DNA of 64,000 nt from the NCBI GenBank assembly GCA_010645155.1, contig CM021316.1:7495144-7559143 (forward strand). Reading direction: 5' to 3'. This DNA comes from Tigriopus japonicus. Taxonomy: Eukaryota > Arthropoda > Copepoda > Harpacticoida > Harpacticidae. Position 1 is the stretch's first letter; each line of letters begins with the position of its first letter. Position numbers and translations under genes: made by a program. The notes under the pieces were generated by a model, which searched no databases, had not been told where the DNA came from, and saw nothing but the letters and a program-made list of their open reading frames with translations. Below are positions 1 to 11,385 of this stretch, one piece after another.

Positions 1-153
1 GTTCAACCTGAAGCACTAACAAGTTAATTGTCACTAATGTGAATGAGCTTGCATTTCACGGTGTTTCGATATCATAGAGAGTTTCGATGTTAAAATAGTT
101 CAGAGCCATTAGGTTCGGTTACAAAAGACTAATTTAAACTGTAAACATTTCAG

Positions 154-311
154 TAATGGTGGTGTGAGCAAGGATTCGAATCCGTTCGATGAAGACGAAT
201 GGGAAGATGAGCACGTGGAGCCGTTGGTTGATAATGGTGAACCTGGAATCAAAGTCAGAGCCCTCTATGATTATGAAGCAGCTGAAGACGACGAATTAAA
301 CTTCAAAACAG
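154..311 (+). CDS. Synd: Syndapin penultimate coding exon
   Basis: Begins after an AG acceptor at 152-153 and ends at the donor CAG|GTACAA. It carries the NPF motif, the acidic linker and the first third of the SH3 domain (ALYDY motif). Confidence 0.85.
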
Positions 312-552
312 GTACAACCGACATGTCAAATATTTTTAAATGGGGATCACGTTAGTGCACGTATCGCATGGATTTAAGGTCCAAAGAGTGGACACATTCT
401 GCCCTGGATGTTTTTGACATTTGTGATTGCAATTTGTTTTAGGAGACATTTTCGAAAAGTTGGAAGATGAGGACGAACAAGGTTGGTGCAAAGGCCGAAA
501 AGATGGGAAAGTTGGTCTTTACCCGGCCAATTACATCGAAGTCGTAGACTAA
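154..552 (+). CDS. Synd: Syndapin/PACSIN, C-terminal two exons (partial gene)
   Basis: Two coding exons, 154-311 and 443-552, join in phase (ACA G|GA GAC) across a 131-base GT-AG intron; the first exon follows an acceptor (tttcag) at 148-153. The joined protein reads SNPFDEDEW, an acidic linker, then a complete SH3 domain from [15 protein letters not shown] through WCKGR to [12 protein letters not shown] and a TAA stop. NPF motifs that bind EHD proteins, followed by a C-terminal SH3, are the hallmark of syndapin/PACSIN. These are membrane-bending F-BAR proteins that link dynamin, N-WASP and endocytosis. The SH3 has the ALYDY motif, the Trp and the PxNY residues that form the proline-peptide groove. 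The F-BAR domain must lie upstream of the window. Assignment to syndapin rather than another SH3 adaptor rests on the NPF plus terminal-SH3 layout. Confidence 0.88.
443..552 (+). CDS. Synd: Syndapin terminal coding exon
   Basis: Begins after the acceptor TTTTAG at 437-442. It encodes [15 protein letters not shown] to IEVVD and a TAA at 550-552, completing the SH3 domain. Confidence 0.85.
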
Positions 553-1178
553 CTAGTGGACCAAAAGCCACTAAAGTCCACCTTTGAACTCCCCACAAGA
601 CATTCGAACGATTCCATGCAAGAAGATCATCACAGCAACAACATTTATGAACGCTACAATAATCATCATCATGATCCCCATCACAAATACAACCATCACA
701 TAGTGCTAGAATTTTCAAAAACTAATCAAAAAGGCTCGTTCTAGGCGCCTTACGTAGACACTTCATTGGTTACAAGGACAACTTTTTGTAAAGCCTACTC
801 GTTGGCTCATGATTCCGCGACCGATGAAAAGTGCATTTACTACATCGTTCCCAGCTTTTTGAAGAATGAGAACTAATAGGGAAATGTCGACGGGGAATTC
901 GTGAATCTTTGGTTCCCTCCTGTTCTTCAAGAAATCAAAAAGGCTTTTTCCACTCACGCAATTCCATGCAAACAATTGTTGAGTAAAATTGCAAAAGTGA
1001 TATTTCACGTTCTTCAATAGTGCAGTTTGTCATCGTTCCCTTAAACTTTGGAGTCTTTTCTTATTCACCCTGTTCTTACCCAATCAATAATTGTGCTTCT
1101 CTTCCCAGTCTGTCAGTCTATCTAATCTGTCTGTGTGTCTTGTACCCGAAGAGAATCCTTGTTGCCCTTGATGACAAA
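553..1178. other. Syndapin 3' flank / probable 3' UTR
   Basis: There is no second coding segment after the syndapin stop. The first 170 bases are rich in CAT/CAC triplets (short His-rich frames by chance) and probably belong to the 3' UTR. No polyadenylation signal was placed with confidence. Confidence 0.4.
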
Positions 1179-1778
1179 GACAGTTTGCAATACGAGACCT
1201 GAATGATGAGACGCTGTAGATTATTCATAATAATATATAAGTGAAATAGCCGAACAGTATTTGACGGGATTTTTAATCACCTTCTTTCACATAGAGAGTG
1301 TATGGGAGAGTCACATGAACATCAGAGCCGCTTTAATCGACATTTATCAAGACATGAGGGAGGGGGGACACAACTTTAGCACAACTGTTTGACCTGCAAA
1401 CACTGAGGAGGTAAAGTAATACAGAAGTGACTAATTGTGTGAAGCATTAGCCAATTGGAATTGATCAATACTAATTATCTGACGACACAGAGAAAAAACT
1501 TCAGAAACTTCTTTTTTAAATTACGTCAATGGAAGGGTTTTTTGACTTTTAATTTGCCCTTACATCACAAATGGGTTCGCTTGAGGGACTAAGGGCATTT
1601 CATTCATTCCACTTTCGAAAGCACTCCAAAAAAAGAGACTGTCTTGATATCTACTCGCCCATGTCATTGAGAACCAACTTTTTGTGAGCAAAGACTGACC
1701 AAAGTCTAAATAAGCCTTACTATGATTGTGGTTCATTTTTGAAGCTTTAAAGCATGCAAAAATCGATGCAAGATTGGT
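1179..1778. repeat. Segmental repeat, copy A (pairs with 12061-12668)
   Basis: This block is clearly similar along its length to 12061-12668 in the same orientation. Shared landmarks are GACAGTTTGCAATA, ATTATTCATAATAATAT, CGACATTTATCAAGACATG and the TGGTTCATTTTTG end. The pair sits on either side of the repeat-rich stretch and lies downstream of, respectively, the duplicated receptor exon and the true receptor 3' end. A second short match (2035-2110 with 12740-12820) follows. It looks like an old local duplication of the 3' flank of the receptor gene. Confidence 0.75.
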
Positions 1779-1837
1779 AAGTAATGCAATAGTTACTTTT
1801 TAGGGGGTTGGTTGTGGATTATCTACTACTGCTACAA

Positions 1838-2000
1838 GGAATGTGATTCCCTGCAATAATAGATCATAAATAAAATCATTTAAACAATTAATATTTATGC
1901 GAAATTTGGTCTACCAACGAATTACTGCCGGCAGATCTGTACAACCCTTGAATAGTGGGTTGATCTGATCCCCGACGAAGAATAACGGATTGCACAATGA
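1838..2000 (-). mobile_element. CR1/L2-like retrotransposon 3' end fragment
   Basis: This shares GCTACAAGGAATG.GATTCC and GCAGATCTGTACAACCCTTG with the larger fragments at 27477-28180 (same orientation) and 46463-46830 (opposite). It holds only the 3' tail and the last few dozen codons of the reverse-transcriptase ORF, heavily mutated. Confidence 0.6.
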
Positions 2001-2209
2001 AGGAGCCCGATTTATATTTAGCACTTTGAGAGTTTACAAACGTTTTAGACCAAAATTTTCAACTTCAACCTTTTTGGGAGGCATCAAACGTTTAAAAAAA
2101 GATTATTCATTACATTATTAAGTGGGCTTCACATTATGAAAATAGTTTTTTTTCGAAATGCGAATTTTTTGGTGACAATTTTTGTGCCAAAAAAGAAAAA
2201 TTAAATTTA

Positions 2210-2960
2210 ACCTTTATGTCTTGCCAATCGTTCCAACACATAACCGGAGCATTCTATGGCATAATTTGGTGCAATACTTCAATCACTCAAAAATAGTTCA
2301 AGGTTCTGCCGTGATTGTAGGGGGAGCTGCTCTCTTCAGTCGAGAGTGAATAAAATGTACTTCTCAGAGGGAGCCACCTGAAATCCGAGTCAAAAAAAAA
2401 GGCGAGTCACTTTGAAAGCGACCGTGTTTTCCAACCCGCGTGCGTGCGCACGAGCGAATGTTCTTTGATGGAGATTTTCAAAAAAAGCCAAATGGACGAA
2501 GAATTATGTTTTGAGAAAGAAGCATGCATGAACAATTTCTATTTTGTTTCAGTTTTTCCAAAATTTTGTAACACTGAATTGAATACGTTTGTTTCATTTC
2601 AATCCACTCTAATCAAATAATTAAAATCTATTCCATGAAGCCGAAGCCGTCACACTCTCAAGTGATCAAAATGACACCTTGCGGGGTAAGCAACTCATAA
2701 TTTGAAGCTAAATGACTAATTTGAAATATTGTAGTGACGGTACTTTATAACTTGCTAAATATGGTGTTGGAAAATGGTTTGCTTTTAGTTGTTTCAAGTG
2801 ATTTAATTTAGTTTTTTGAACCGATGTAAAATAAACATCTTCACATCTTCACTATGGTAATCCGTTATCGAAAAGCCTATAACGATAACTATATCGAAAA
2901 GAATAGAAGTCCTGGCATTTGAGCAAACACTTGCATAGAGCAAAGCTAACAATTGTAGCT
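2210..2960. repeat. Dispersed repeat similar to 24590-24915
   Basis: Patches match 24590-24915 in the same orientation. These include GGCATAATTTG.TGCA near the left end and GGCATTTGAGCAAACA followed by CATAGAGCA at the right end. The matches are separated by unalignable sequence, so this is an old, internally diverged repeat. No coding capacity was recognised. Confidence 0.5.
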
Positions 2961-2962
2961 AT

Positions 2963-3382
2963 TTTGTAGTAGGTACAAAAGGCTGTCAAAGTGAAGCTTT
3001 AGCGCTCTTAAGATTATCTAAAAATTTCCTATACTCCTTTGGAAATTTTTCATTGAGGTAGACATAAAGAATGAGGTTGATGCAAGCGTTGCACAGGCCG
3101 AAGAGATGAAGCAACGAGTAGATCACGGTCTCGGAGCCTTCGATGTACTTTCGAATGACGTGAGGGAATATCTCGATCATGAGGCTGAACAAGTTGACAA
3201 GAAGCCAGGACACGAAGACGATTAAAGTTATCGCAATGATCCTCATATTGGCTCTGCGTCTCTTGTTATTGTTTTCCGCGTGTTGATTCTACGTAGAAAG
3301 AGACCAAAAAAGGTGGTTATTTTTGAGGACCTACCTCACGACTCTCAACTACATTTATTGGACTTTAGAGGCTAAGCGCCAG
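2963..3382. repeat. Duplicated block containing exon 5 copy (pairs with 15466-15871)
   Basis: Similarity to 15466-15871 extends beyond the exon on both sides, from GTACAAAAGGCTGTCAAA before it to GGGGCTAAG/GAGGCTAAG after it. The duplication therefore was genomic and not a processed copy. Confidence 0.8.
2986..3288 (-). pseudogene. Duplicated, degenerate exon 5 of the neuropeptide F-type receptor (TM6-TM7)
   Basis: The 101-codon exon starts after an AG acceptor at 3290-3289 and is open to a stop at 2986-2988. It is closely similar to receptor exon 5 (15790-15519), including HVIRKYIEGSETVIYSLLHL unchanged. Differences fall on key GPCR residues: the TM6 proline (SWLPLNL to SWLLVNL), NPxxY proline and glycine (NPILYGYL to NLILYVYL) and NENFR to NEKFP. 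The donor AG|GTAAGC of the parent is AGATAATC here, so translation would run into LKSAKASL and stop. No copies of exons 1-4 or 6 are nearby. It is most likely a pseudo-exon, though an alternative terminal exon cannot be excluded because the frame and acceptor survive. Confidence 0.85.
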
Positions 3383-3475
3383 TGATGGCAAATTTTGGCT
3401 TTTGCTGAATTTCTGCCATTTTCTGCCACTTAATGGCTTAAAATGGCAGAAAGTGGCAGGAAATGGCCGCTAATA
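3381..3475. repeat. Short inverted/tandem TGGCAGAAA repeat
   Basis: The stretch repeats TTTCTGCCA and its complement TGGCAGAAA several times and could fold as a hairpin. It resembles a MITE end (CAGTGATGGCAAATTTTGGC) but no partner terminus with a target duplication was found. Confidence 0.35.
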
Positions 3476-3599
3476 GACAAAAGTACGCATAGACTGATGT
3501 TCAACTACAAATCTGCTTTTGTAGAATGAGATTAAAAGAGTCAAATGTAATTAAAGATCACACAAATACTTGAGAGTAACAACTACTAACTCAAAATTA

Positions 3600-5180
3600 A
3601 ATGTAAGCATCATTGTTTATTAAACTTGTTCATAATTGTGAACCTTCATAGAAAAGGTTAAAGTCCTTCTTAAGTCGTTACAAGGGTTAGAGTCACTCAG
3701 GGAAATAGATAAATAAAATAAGCTAGTCTGACCTTAAAAATCATGAGATGAATTTGCAAGATACTTGCTTAACCTTGTTGATAATTATGAAGCATAATAG
3801 AGAAGTTTAAAGTCTTATGTAACCTTTTAACAAGGGTTAGAGTTTCTCAAGGAAAAAAAAGCTCGTCTGAGCTTACAAGTCATATGATGAATTTGTAAGA
3901 TACTTGTTTAAGCTTGTTCATAATCATGAACAGGGCCACCAAATTTTGGTAAAAAAAATTGCCAAAAAATGTATTTTTTTTTTGGTAGTTTTTCTTGGAA
4001 ATAATGTAATGAAATAGGATTTTTTGGTAGTTTTTTTGGTTGTTTGGTAAGTTTGTTTTTAAAGCCATTTCTCATTGTTTACATAAAAACAGTGTGTTAC
4101 AATCAGGGCCACCAAATTTATGCAAAATATTTTGCCGAAACTTATTATTTTTGGTGCTTTTTTGAGAAATGACGTAACAAAATAGGATTTTTTGGTATTA
4201 TTAAAGATAATTTTCTCACTATATCGCCTAAAAACTGCCCTTTTATGTACTTGCATCATCTAAATTTTATTTCATGGGTAGGAAAAGATGCTAAAATGAC
4301 CGTATTTTGTCACAATTGTTGCAAATATAACAGCTTCTATTCTTATTTTGATTTTTGACATCCTTTTTGTTGATCACTCTCAACGGAAGAGGCATTTTTT
4401 CTATATTCTTTCGAAATTTTCCCTATTTTTGTATTTTTCGACAAAAAATGCACATTGTTTGTGACTTCAATGTAACATACCATTTATAACAACCCAGCGG
4501 GCCTGAGGATTAACTAAATATACCTGTTAAAAATTAAAAACAATTTCCCATATCATATCCATCAAAACAGGCAATTTTTGCACATTTATTTAATTTTTTC
4601 CTCATTTATGTAATTTTGGACAAAAATCGCAGATTTTGGTAATTACATTGAAAAATGTAATTTACATGTATCTGGTGGCCCTGATTCATGAACCATCATA
4701 GAGAAGGTAAAAGTCCTTAAGTCTTTACAAGGGTGAAAGTCCCTCAAGGAAATAGATAAATGAAACAAGCTCGTCTGAACTTGCAAATCATGAGATGAAT
4801 TTTCAAGATACTTGCTTAACCTTGTTGATAATTATAAAGCATATTAGAGAAGGTTCAAGTCCTTCGTAACCTTTTTACAAGGGTTAGAGTTTCTCGAGGA
4901 AAAAGGCTCGTCTGACCTTACAAGTCATATGATGCAGTTGCAAAGATACTTGCTTCAACTTGTTCATAATCATGAACCATCATAGAGAAGGTTGAAGTCC
5001 TTCTTAAGTGTTAAAAAGGGTTGGAGAGTGTTAGAGTCCCTCGGGGGAAAATAAGCTCGTCTAAGCTTTAATTCCGAAGTTGTTTCATTTTAGAAGATAT
5101 ATGCTTGAACTTATTCATAATTATGAACCATCACTGAGAAGGTTTCAGTCCTTCCTTTCTCTTATAAAAAGTTAAAAAGG
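3600..5180. repeat. Diverged tandem repeat, unit roughly 160 bases
   Basis: The motif CTTGTTCATAATCATGAACC, then ATAGAGAAGGTTAAAGTCC, ACAAGGGTTAGAG, and CAAGATACTTGCTT recurs at about 3620, 3770, 4690, 4810, 4970 and 5110. Copies differ by substitutions and small indels. A hAT-like MITE (3931-4683) splits one unit and a foldback element (5247-7092) interrupts the right end; a last weak unit reappears near 7110-7170. Confidence 0.8.
3931..4683. mobile_element. hAT-like MITE, 753 bases, inside the tandem repeat
   Basis: The ends are perfect 11-base inverted repeats CAGGGCCACCA and TGGTGGCCCTG. The flanks ATCATGAA and ATTCATGA(A) look like an 8-base target duplication with one change. A second left-type terminus, CAGGGCCACCAAATTT, lies inside at 4104, indicating a nested or internally duplicated element. 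No transposase frame was found. CAGGG termini and 8-base duplications are known for hAT elements; the family call is inference. Confidence 0.75.
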
Positions 5181-5246
5181 GTTAGAGGTCATCGAAAAAA
5201 GGCTCGCCTTTGCTTTCAAGGCCTAAAATGTATGCAAAATGTATTC

Positions 5247-7092
5247 GGACGTTTAGGCTGCTGTTTTCAGCTGATGATTTTTGTAAACAAATCTTTCTTT
5301 ACTGGTACCCTCCGAACTCGTGTAACCTTAAAAGGCAGGCTTTTGACCATTCCGACATCTTACAATCCTTTATTAAGCCTAACGAAACATCAATGAAACT
5401 TAACAAAACAAAGAATGTAACGTCTTGTTGGTTGTGAAAATAAAAGTAATGGTCGACGGTCGATTGGGAATTTGATACGGATCGCGGCCGTTGCGATAAA
5501 TCGGTTCAAGCCGTCACACGTGATTTATCATCAAATTCCTAATTGGATGTGCTCCATCTGGGAAACAAACTTCGTCTCGAAAGGATTTGGAAGACGCACA
5601 ACTGGACCAAAATCAGGGTCAAAAGTGAACTTTTGAAATACATTGAAGAACGGGATATCGTCTTTGCCGGCAAAGGATCTCCACACATTCAGACCAAAAT
5701 TAGAGAGCATGGTGAAACGTTGGTGATGTCCCCTTTTATAAAAGGAGTGCAATTTACCAAGGGTGAAAACGACGATGGACACCATTGCTGAAGTTCATGT
5801 TCTAGTGGAGAGAGCAATTAAACGGATGAAGCAATCCAAGGCTCTGGATTTTATGCCATGCAACATATTGAACTATATAAACAAATTTTCATTGTTTTTT
5901 GCCGATATTGGTAACCTTTCACCTAATTTGATTGACGATGCTGCCCAAGAAGTCGACGAGCGAAAATACAAAGTAGTGGTACATACAAGGCATTAAAAGC
6001 GTTTATTCTCAATACATAAAAAACTCACATAAATTGGCGTCTTTCTTCTTTCCACTGAAAAAACTGAAGCTGATCGCAGATTACAGATATTACTTGTACT
6101 TTCAAGGACTAACATCTGAACCTAATTTGGATGGGAATACTGGTGGCTTTTTGAAAGAGCCTTCTGAAACAAATTCAAAAACTATTGGGCCATTCTTCCA
6201 AGAGACAGACACTTAATATAAAACACTTGCTCTTTCATTTTCAATAGAAACTTTGAATCCATTCGAAGCACAAATCCGTGGGTAAAAATGATGGACAATG
6301 ACTCCGGCTTCATGGACACATTGGCGAGTGAATTTGTTCATTCTGTTCTCTGGCTTGCTCTCTGTTTTCACGACAGTATATAAAGTTGAAGTTATCATCG
6401 AGCGTCTGGAAAATGTACCTCTGGATGTCTGACTTTAATGTGCAAGATATTTGCTTACAATACGGTGCGGAAGTTCAGAATTTTCTTACATGATGTCAAA
6501 GTTCTTTCTGGGATTGACTTCTTCCTCCTCTTCCACTTTCCTTCAGCAATAAGACACGAAGAGGCTGATGAGCTGGCACGTAAATGTGCCATGAGGGTGC
6601 ACATGATCATGTTATTATACTTCTGTGGAAAGACGTGCATAACGACGTCGTCTTTCATGCATTTTAATAATCCACTTTTGACAGTGACTTCGGTCTCAGT
6701 TGTGCGTCTTCCAAATCCTTTCGAGTTAAAGGTTATCTTCCCAGATGGAGCACATCCAATTAGGAATTTGATGGCATATCAAGTTTGACTATGAATATAT
6801 TCGTTTGACAGCTAAACCCGACTTATCGCAATGGCTGCGATCCGTATGAAAAGAATGAGATCGAATTCCCAATCGACCGTTGACTATTGTTTTTATTTAT
6901 TTTCACAACCAACAACACGTTCCATTCTTTGTTTTGTTAAGTCTAACTGATGTTTCTTAAGGCAAAATGTGGGTTTTTAGACGTCAGAATGATCAAAAGC
7001 CTTTCTTTTACTGTTGCACGAGTTGGGAAGGTACCAGTAAACAAAGATTTGTTTACGAAAATCATCAGCTGAAATCAGCAGCCTAAAAGTCT
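5247..7092. mobile_element. Foldback DNA transposon with inverted arms of about 370 bases
   Basis: The sequence TTTAGGCTGCTG...CAGCTGATGATTTT at the left is repeated in reverse complement at the right (AAAATCATCAGCTGAAATCAGCAGCCTAAA). The arms continue inward to about 5612 and 6675, including ATTGGATGTGCTCCATCTGG and its complement. The centre holds transposase remnants (next entry). The element lies within the 160-base tandem repeat. Arms differ from each other by scattered substitutions, so the insertion is old. Confidence 0.8.
5543..5996 (+). pseudogene. Broken DDE_Tnp_4 (Harbinger-like) transposase remnant
   Basis: Two overlapping frames (5543-5791 and 5763-5996) together give VMSPFIKGVQFTKGEN, then TIAEVHVLVERAIKRMKQ and later ADIGNLSPNLI. 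The block R.HVERAI.R.K followed by a segment ending in L.N..P.L. is typical of the C-terminal part of DDE_Tnp_4/THAP-associated transposases. A frameshift near 5763-5790 breaks it and the N-terminal and catalytic DD part is missing. Family assignment is from motif recognition only. Confidence 0.6.
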
Positions 7093-7676
7093 GAATACTT
7101 AAATTTTATCATGATTACAAACCATCACGTAGAAGGATTAAGTCCTTCTCTATGATAAAGAGGAAAAAAATAGTTCAAGAGAACTTTCTAATCCTGATTT
7201 GGATTTGAAGAACAACTGTTTTTGGAGTAGGGTAGTTCCTTGTCACATCTAGAAAAAGGTCAAGTCACTGGAAAAAACTCATACCTGCGGAAGAATTGCT
7301 TTTTTGAGCTCTCAAGTTTCAAAACTTCTGCTAGGAGCCAGAGGCTTGCCAAATTTTCATTGATGTATTTATAGTTTTAATCAGTCCGTAAAAGAGTTCA
7401 GTTTTGCTCAACTGTGAAAAAGTTACGGAGTGTTGATCTCTCAAAAAACTCATTTTGGCTTTGTTGCTTTAAGGGAGTGAACAATGACTTGATATTTCAA
7501 AAAATAATACATATCTAAATAAATTGGCTGAACTAACTCCTTTTTCATCCAAAAGCGAAAAAATGGATGTGTTAAATGTTGAAGTCTTAAATATCTTCTC
7601 CGCACCCATCTGCTTGACTTATTCAATTGGAGGTTACAAGTCCTTTAGACCTCTGATTAAATCCATAGTTTCCATA

Positions 7677-8615
7677 CCCCATGTTCCAAAATTAAGGTAA
7701 CACTTACAAAAATGGGCATAACTTTTAACTGAAAGATTTTCGTGAACATCGAATAAAAGGTTTCATGATCTTGAGAGTCTACCAGTTGCCCTTGTTTACT
7801 TTAAACATCATTTCCTTCACCCTGAACAACATGGAGACCAAGCGCCAAATGGTGATCGACATGGAGTCGCGCGGAAAGACGGTGACGGAGACCTTCAAGG
7901 CCATGGGAATCAGCCGAAAGGCCATCTATGCCATCAAAAAAAAAGGTTCGAGGAGCGCAGAACTATCAAGAGGAAGAAAGGGCAGGGACGGAAGAGGTTG
8001 GTAAGGACAAAAGTCAAGATTATCGTTGTCAAAAATCGCGTGAAGAGGAATCCAGCCCGGACCATTCGTGGCATGGCCAAGGCCATGTCCTTGACCCCGA
8101 GCACAGTCCATAGGATTGTTCATGACGATCTGGGAATGAAGTCGAGAGCCAGGAGGATAAAGCACCTCATCAACAAAAATCAAGGCCAAGAGGCTTGCTA
8201 GGTCAAAGAAGCTGCTGAACAAGCTGAAGGCCGGAACACCGACGATTTTGTTTTCAGACGAAAAACTTTGCCGGGTCGATCGTGTCTCCAACAGCCGTAC
8301 TGATCGATACATTATAGACAAAAGGCCGGAAGATGTCCCCGACAACGTCAAGTTCACGTTCAAGACGAAGCACGCGGCCTCCGTGATGGTCTTAGGCGTC
8401 GTGGCCTCACCGTCTTTCCGCGCGACTCCATGTCGATCACCATTTGGCGCTTGGTCTCCATGTTGTTCAGGGTGAAGGAAATGATGTTTAAAGTAAACAA
8501 GGGCAACTGGTAGACTCTCAAGATCATGAAACCTTTTATTCGATGTTCACGAAAATCTTTCAGTTAAAAGTTATGCCCATTTTTGTGAGTATTACCTTAA
8601 TTTTGGAACATGGGG
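7677..8615. mobile_element. Mariner-like element with long inverted arms and internal deletion
   Basis: It begins CCCCATGTTCCAAAATTAAGG and ends with the complement CCTTAATTTTGGAACATGGGG, flanked by TA on both sides (7675-7676, 8616-8617), the mariner target duplication. The inverted arms run about 215 bases (7677-7895 and 8400-8615). They include the transposase ATG at 7831 and about 20 codons, present again in reverse complement at 8412-8489. The C-terminal half of the transposase, with the second and third catalytic acids, is absent. Confidence 0.85.
7831..8400 (+). pseudogene. Mariner transposase, N-terminal half, frameshifted
   Basis: The first frame from ATG 7831 reads METKRQMVIDMESRGKTVTE and GISRKAIYAIKKK, a helix-turn-helix. 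At an A-run near 7936-7944 the frame shifts. A second frame (7998-8201) gives NPARTIRGMAKAMSLTPSTV and VHDDLGMKSRA, the second helix-turn-helix. A third (8248 on) gives FSDEKLCRVDRVSNSRTDRY, containing the first catalytic Asp. It then runs into AASVMVLGVVAS before the inverted arm. At least two frameshifts make it inactive. Confidence 0.8.
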
Positions 8616-8617
8616 TA

Positions 8618-11385
8618 GGAAAAACCACTTCTGAGGTTTGAATCCCAGTTTCTCATGTCACAGATTATTTAACTTTATAAGTTAACTAGTTGGGAGACTA
8701 GATTCATATCTGAAAAAGGAAGCTACACCTTTTTGAGTTAAATCTCAGAAGGATACAAATCCTGTGATAAACATGGTTCGTAATTGAATTGGCATGCAGG
8801 AACTGCAAGGCCTCCTTATTCAAACTTAATACAGATTTTACCACCTGCTTAAATGGCTCAGAGATCTGGACTTGAGAAGTTGTTAATCAATAATCTGGGA
8901 ACGTTGTTCTAGATTCAGGCCTTATTGCTCGCTAGAAAAATAAGAAGACACATAATACTAATGGTAATGAAAAGAAAGCTTCCTTTAGTCTTGCCCCTCA
9001 ATTCATAAATGGCTCGGTTAGTATTGTGGTACTCGTCATCCCTTACTTTTTCGCTGACAAATTGAAATGGAACATTTCAAATTAAAAAATAGTTGATTTA
9101 TCATCAGCTGAAGACACGTCCTGTCATGAACGTGTTTGCAGGAGGTTCTTCCTCCCCTACCCTCTGTAAAAACCTTTTCACGAGTCTTTGGCGTGCATTG
9201 CACCGCATTGCAAATCGTTTCACAATCTCCTTGTTTGAGAGAGTGCAGTTTGTTAAAAAATAACTACAGAAGACCAGACAGAGGACCAGATTTTGTCTAA
9301 TAAAAACGTTTTGCTTATAAAAAAACGGAACTGAAGGCCTGTGTTTCTCAACGCTCATGCTTGGTCAACTTGGAATATTTCTGGACTTCTAGCCATAAAG
9401 ACAAACACTTCCATCCAAAACGTAACAAAGATTGTAAATCTACATCTACTACAGTAGGTCCACAAGTATATGAGTTTGAGTCAGTTAATGAATTAAGATT
9501 CACCCTCTAAATTAATCGTCTGAAATTAATTTAGTAGACATGATAAAAACGGTCTAGTTGTTCAGACTGGTTGCCTTTGTTCCTTGCAAGGTAGGAGGCA
9601 TTTACAGTATGTGCTGCTTGTAATGATCTTTCTCAAAAATTCAGTAATTTACTTTTTGGACCTAGTTTTGTTTTTATTAGTACAAGTGTAACCACACAAT
9701 ACGTCTGACAAATTATTTACAGAAAGCGATAGTAATGTAAGAGACTTGCTCTCCTATTAAATTAGAAATTCACTATAAATCCTCTGATCCTTTTTATTAA
9801 CCTCGAATCAATCTTCATTGGAAAAAGTGAAGCACCGTATTTAACCTTTGTAATGTCAATCTCAAAATGCCCAGAACAGCTAGAGCTGTTACCCGAAGTT
9901 TTTTCCTATTGGTAAAATAACAATAAAATAAAATAAAAATCTTGACATGATCTGTGCCCTTGACGATCAGAAATCTGGGCTTGAGAAGTTGATGATATTT
10001 AGTTTCTCATTTCCAAAGCAATTTTTGAGTTTCATTGGTTGTACACAACCACTAAAGACGCCTACTACAGAACGCTAACTTACTACTGTTGTGATCATTT
10101 GCTTTTGTGACTGTTTAATTGTTTTAATATCAGTACGTCCAGATTCATAGACAATTTGAAATTGATGAAATTCAGAAAGCATGCATGCCACAGAATTTGC
10201 TGACAGGAAAGTTTCTGCAAAAGAAAAAAAAAACCTTTGATATAAGCAGTCCGGGTTCCTTTAGGAACAGGTACGACTTTGAGTGAAGTCCAATCAAACA
10301 GGAATTGATGAGATTACAAGGCTCTCTACAACGGGCTTTGATGGCGGCACCATGGCCATACTGTAATTCAAGAGTCTAATCATATTGAATATTCCTAAAT
10401 TCATATTCATAAATGGTAACTTGGATGAGGGGCAAGTGGAAGTTTTTCTTTATTCGCAACGTATTAGACGTCATTATCATTCTGTATTAAAGGGACAGTA
10501 TTGGTAGGTTAGATGATATGGATGGTTCGGTTTCAGACATGTGCTTATGTTTAACTCTGCGGCCGATAAATGGAAATTCTTTGCCATGATGTGGGGCGAG
10601 GCCAACTAAATTTCTGAAAACACATCCTGAATCATACAAAAGCTAAAATAGCTTGTTTTTTCGCAAAAAAAAAAATCCATTTCAATTTTGAAAAGTTCCT
10701 GTTGCATGACCATCTAAGGGGCCAATTGAGTTTGAGTTCAAGTCAATTGATTGAGTTATGAGTCTTTTGCTGAAAGTAAAGTGCTAAAAGCATTTTTGTT
10801 TGGAAATTTTTGGTCAAACAAAAAGTTGTGAATTATAGCCAACCCGCAATCATACAATATATTCAAACCTTGTAAAGTATATTTCAATGAGCTGTGAATG
10901 TAAATTTGGTAAAAACCCTAACCCTCAGGTTTGGAGCTAAAAAAAACCAACCAATGTATGCAAATTGAGACAGTCATAGAACCCCTGCTCAACTTAGGAC
11001 GCTTTTCATGAGTGTTTTCGTTGTGATACTGCAGCAGTCAGGTTAGGGATCGGGGTTCTAAGGTATAAGGATCAGGTTAAGGACCTTTCTTGCTCGAGTA
11101 AGATTAGAACAATTTTAATGCTTATTGCCGTTGCCGGTTCCTTAGGCTTTGGCTGCAACACCAGGTCTAAGAATCGCAGCCTTTTGCTGACCTTCAAGAC
11201 CATCACACGGCTCGCCTATTCGTACAAGTTCCTGAACTAATCCTTCTTCCCCACATAGCTAGAATAGCATAGAAGAGTGGTATGTTGCGGAATATCCTTA
11301 GTAAGTGATATTCTTCGCCTTCGAAAAGAAGAAGGTGAATGAAAAAAGTTATTTCTTTAACGCGGTAAAGAACATTTCAATCTTC
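8618..11385. other. Intergenic stretch without recognised features
   Basis: Both strands were scanned. Only short chance frames, homopolymer A-runs near 10225 and 10665, and diffuse AT-rich sequence were seen. No exon with clean splice sites, no tRNA and no transposon terminus was recognised. Confidence 0.4.
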
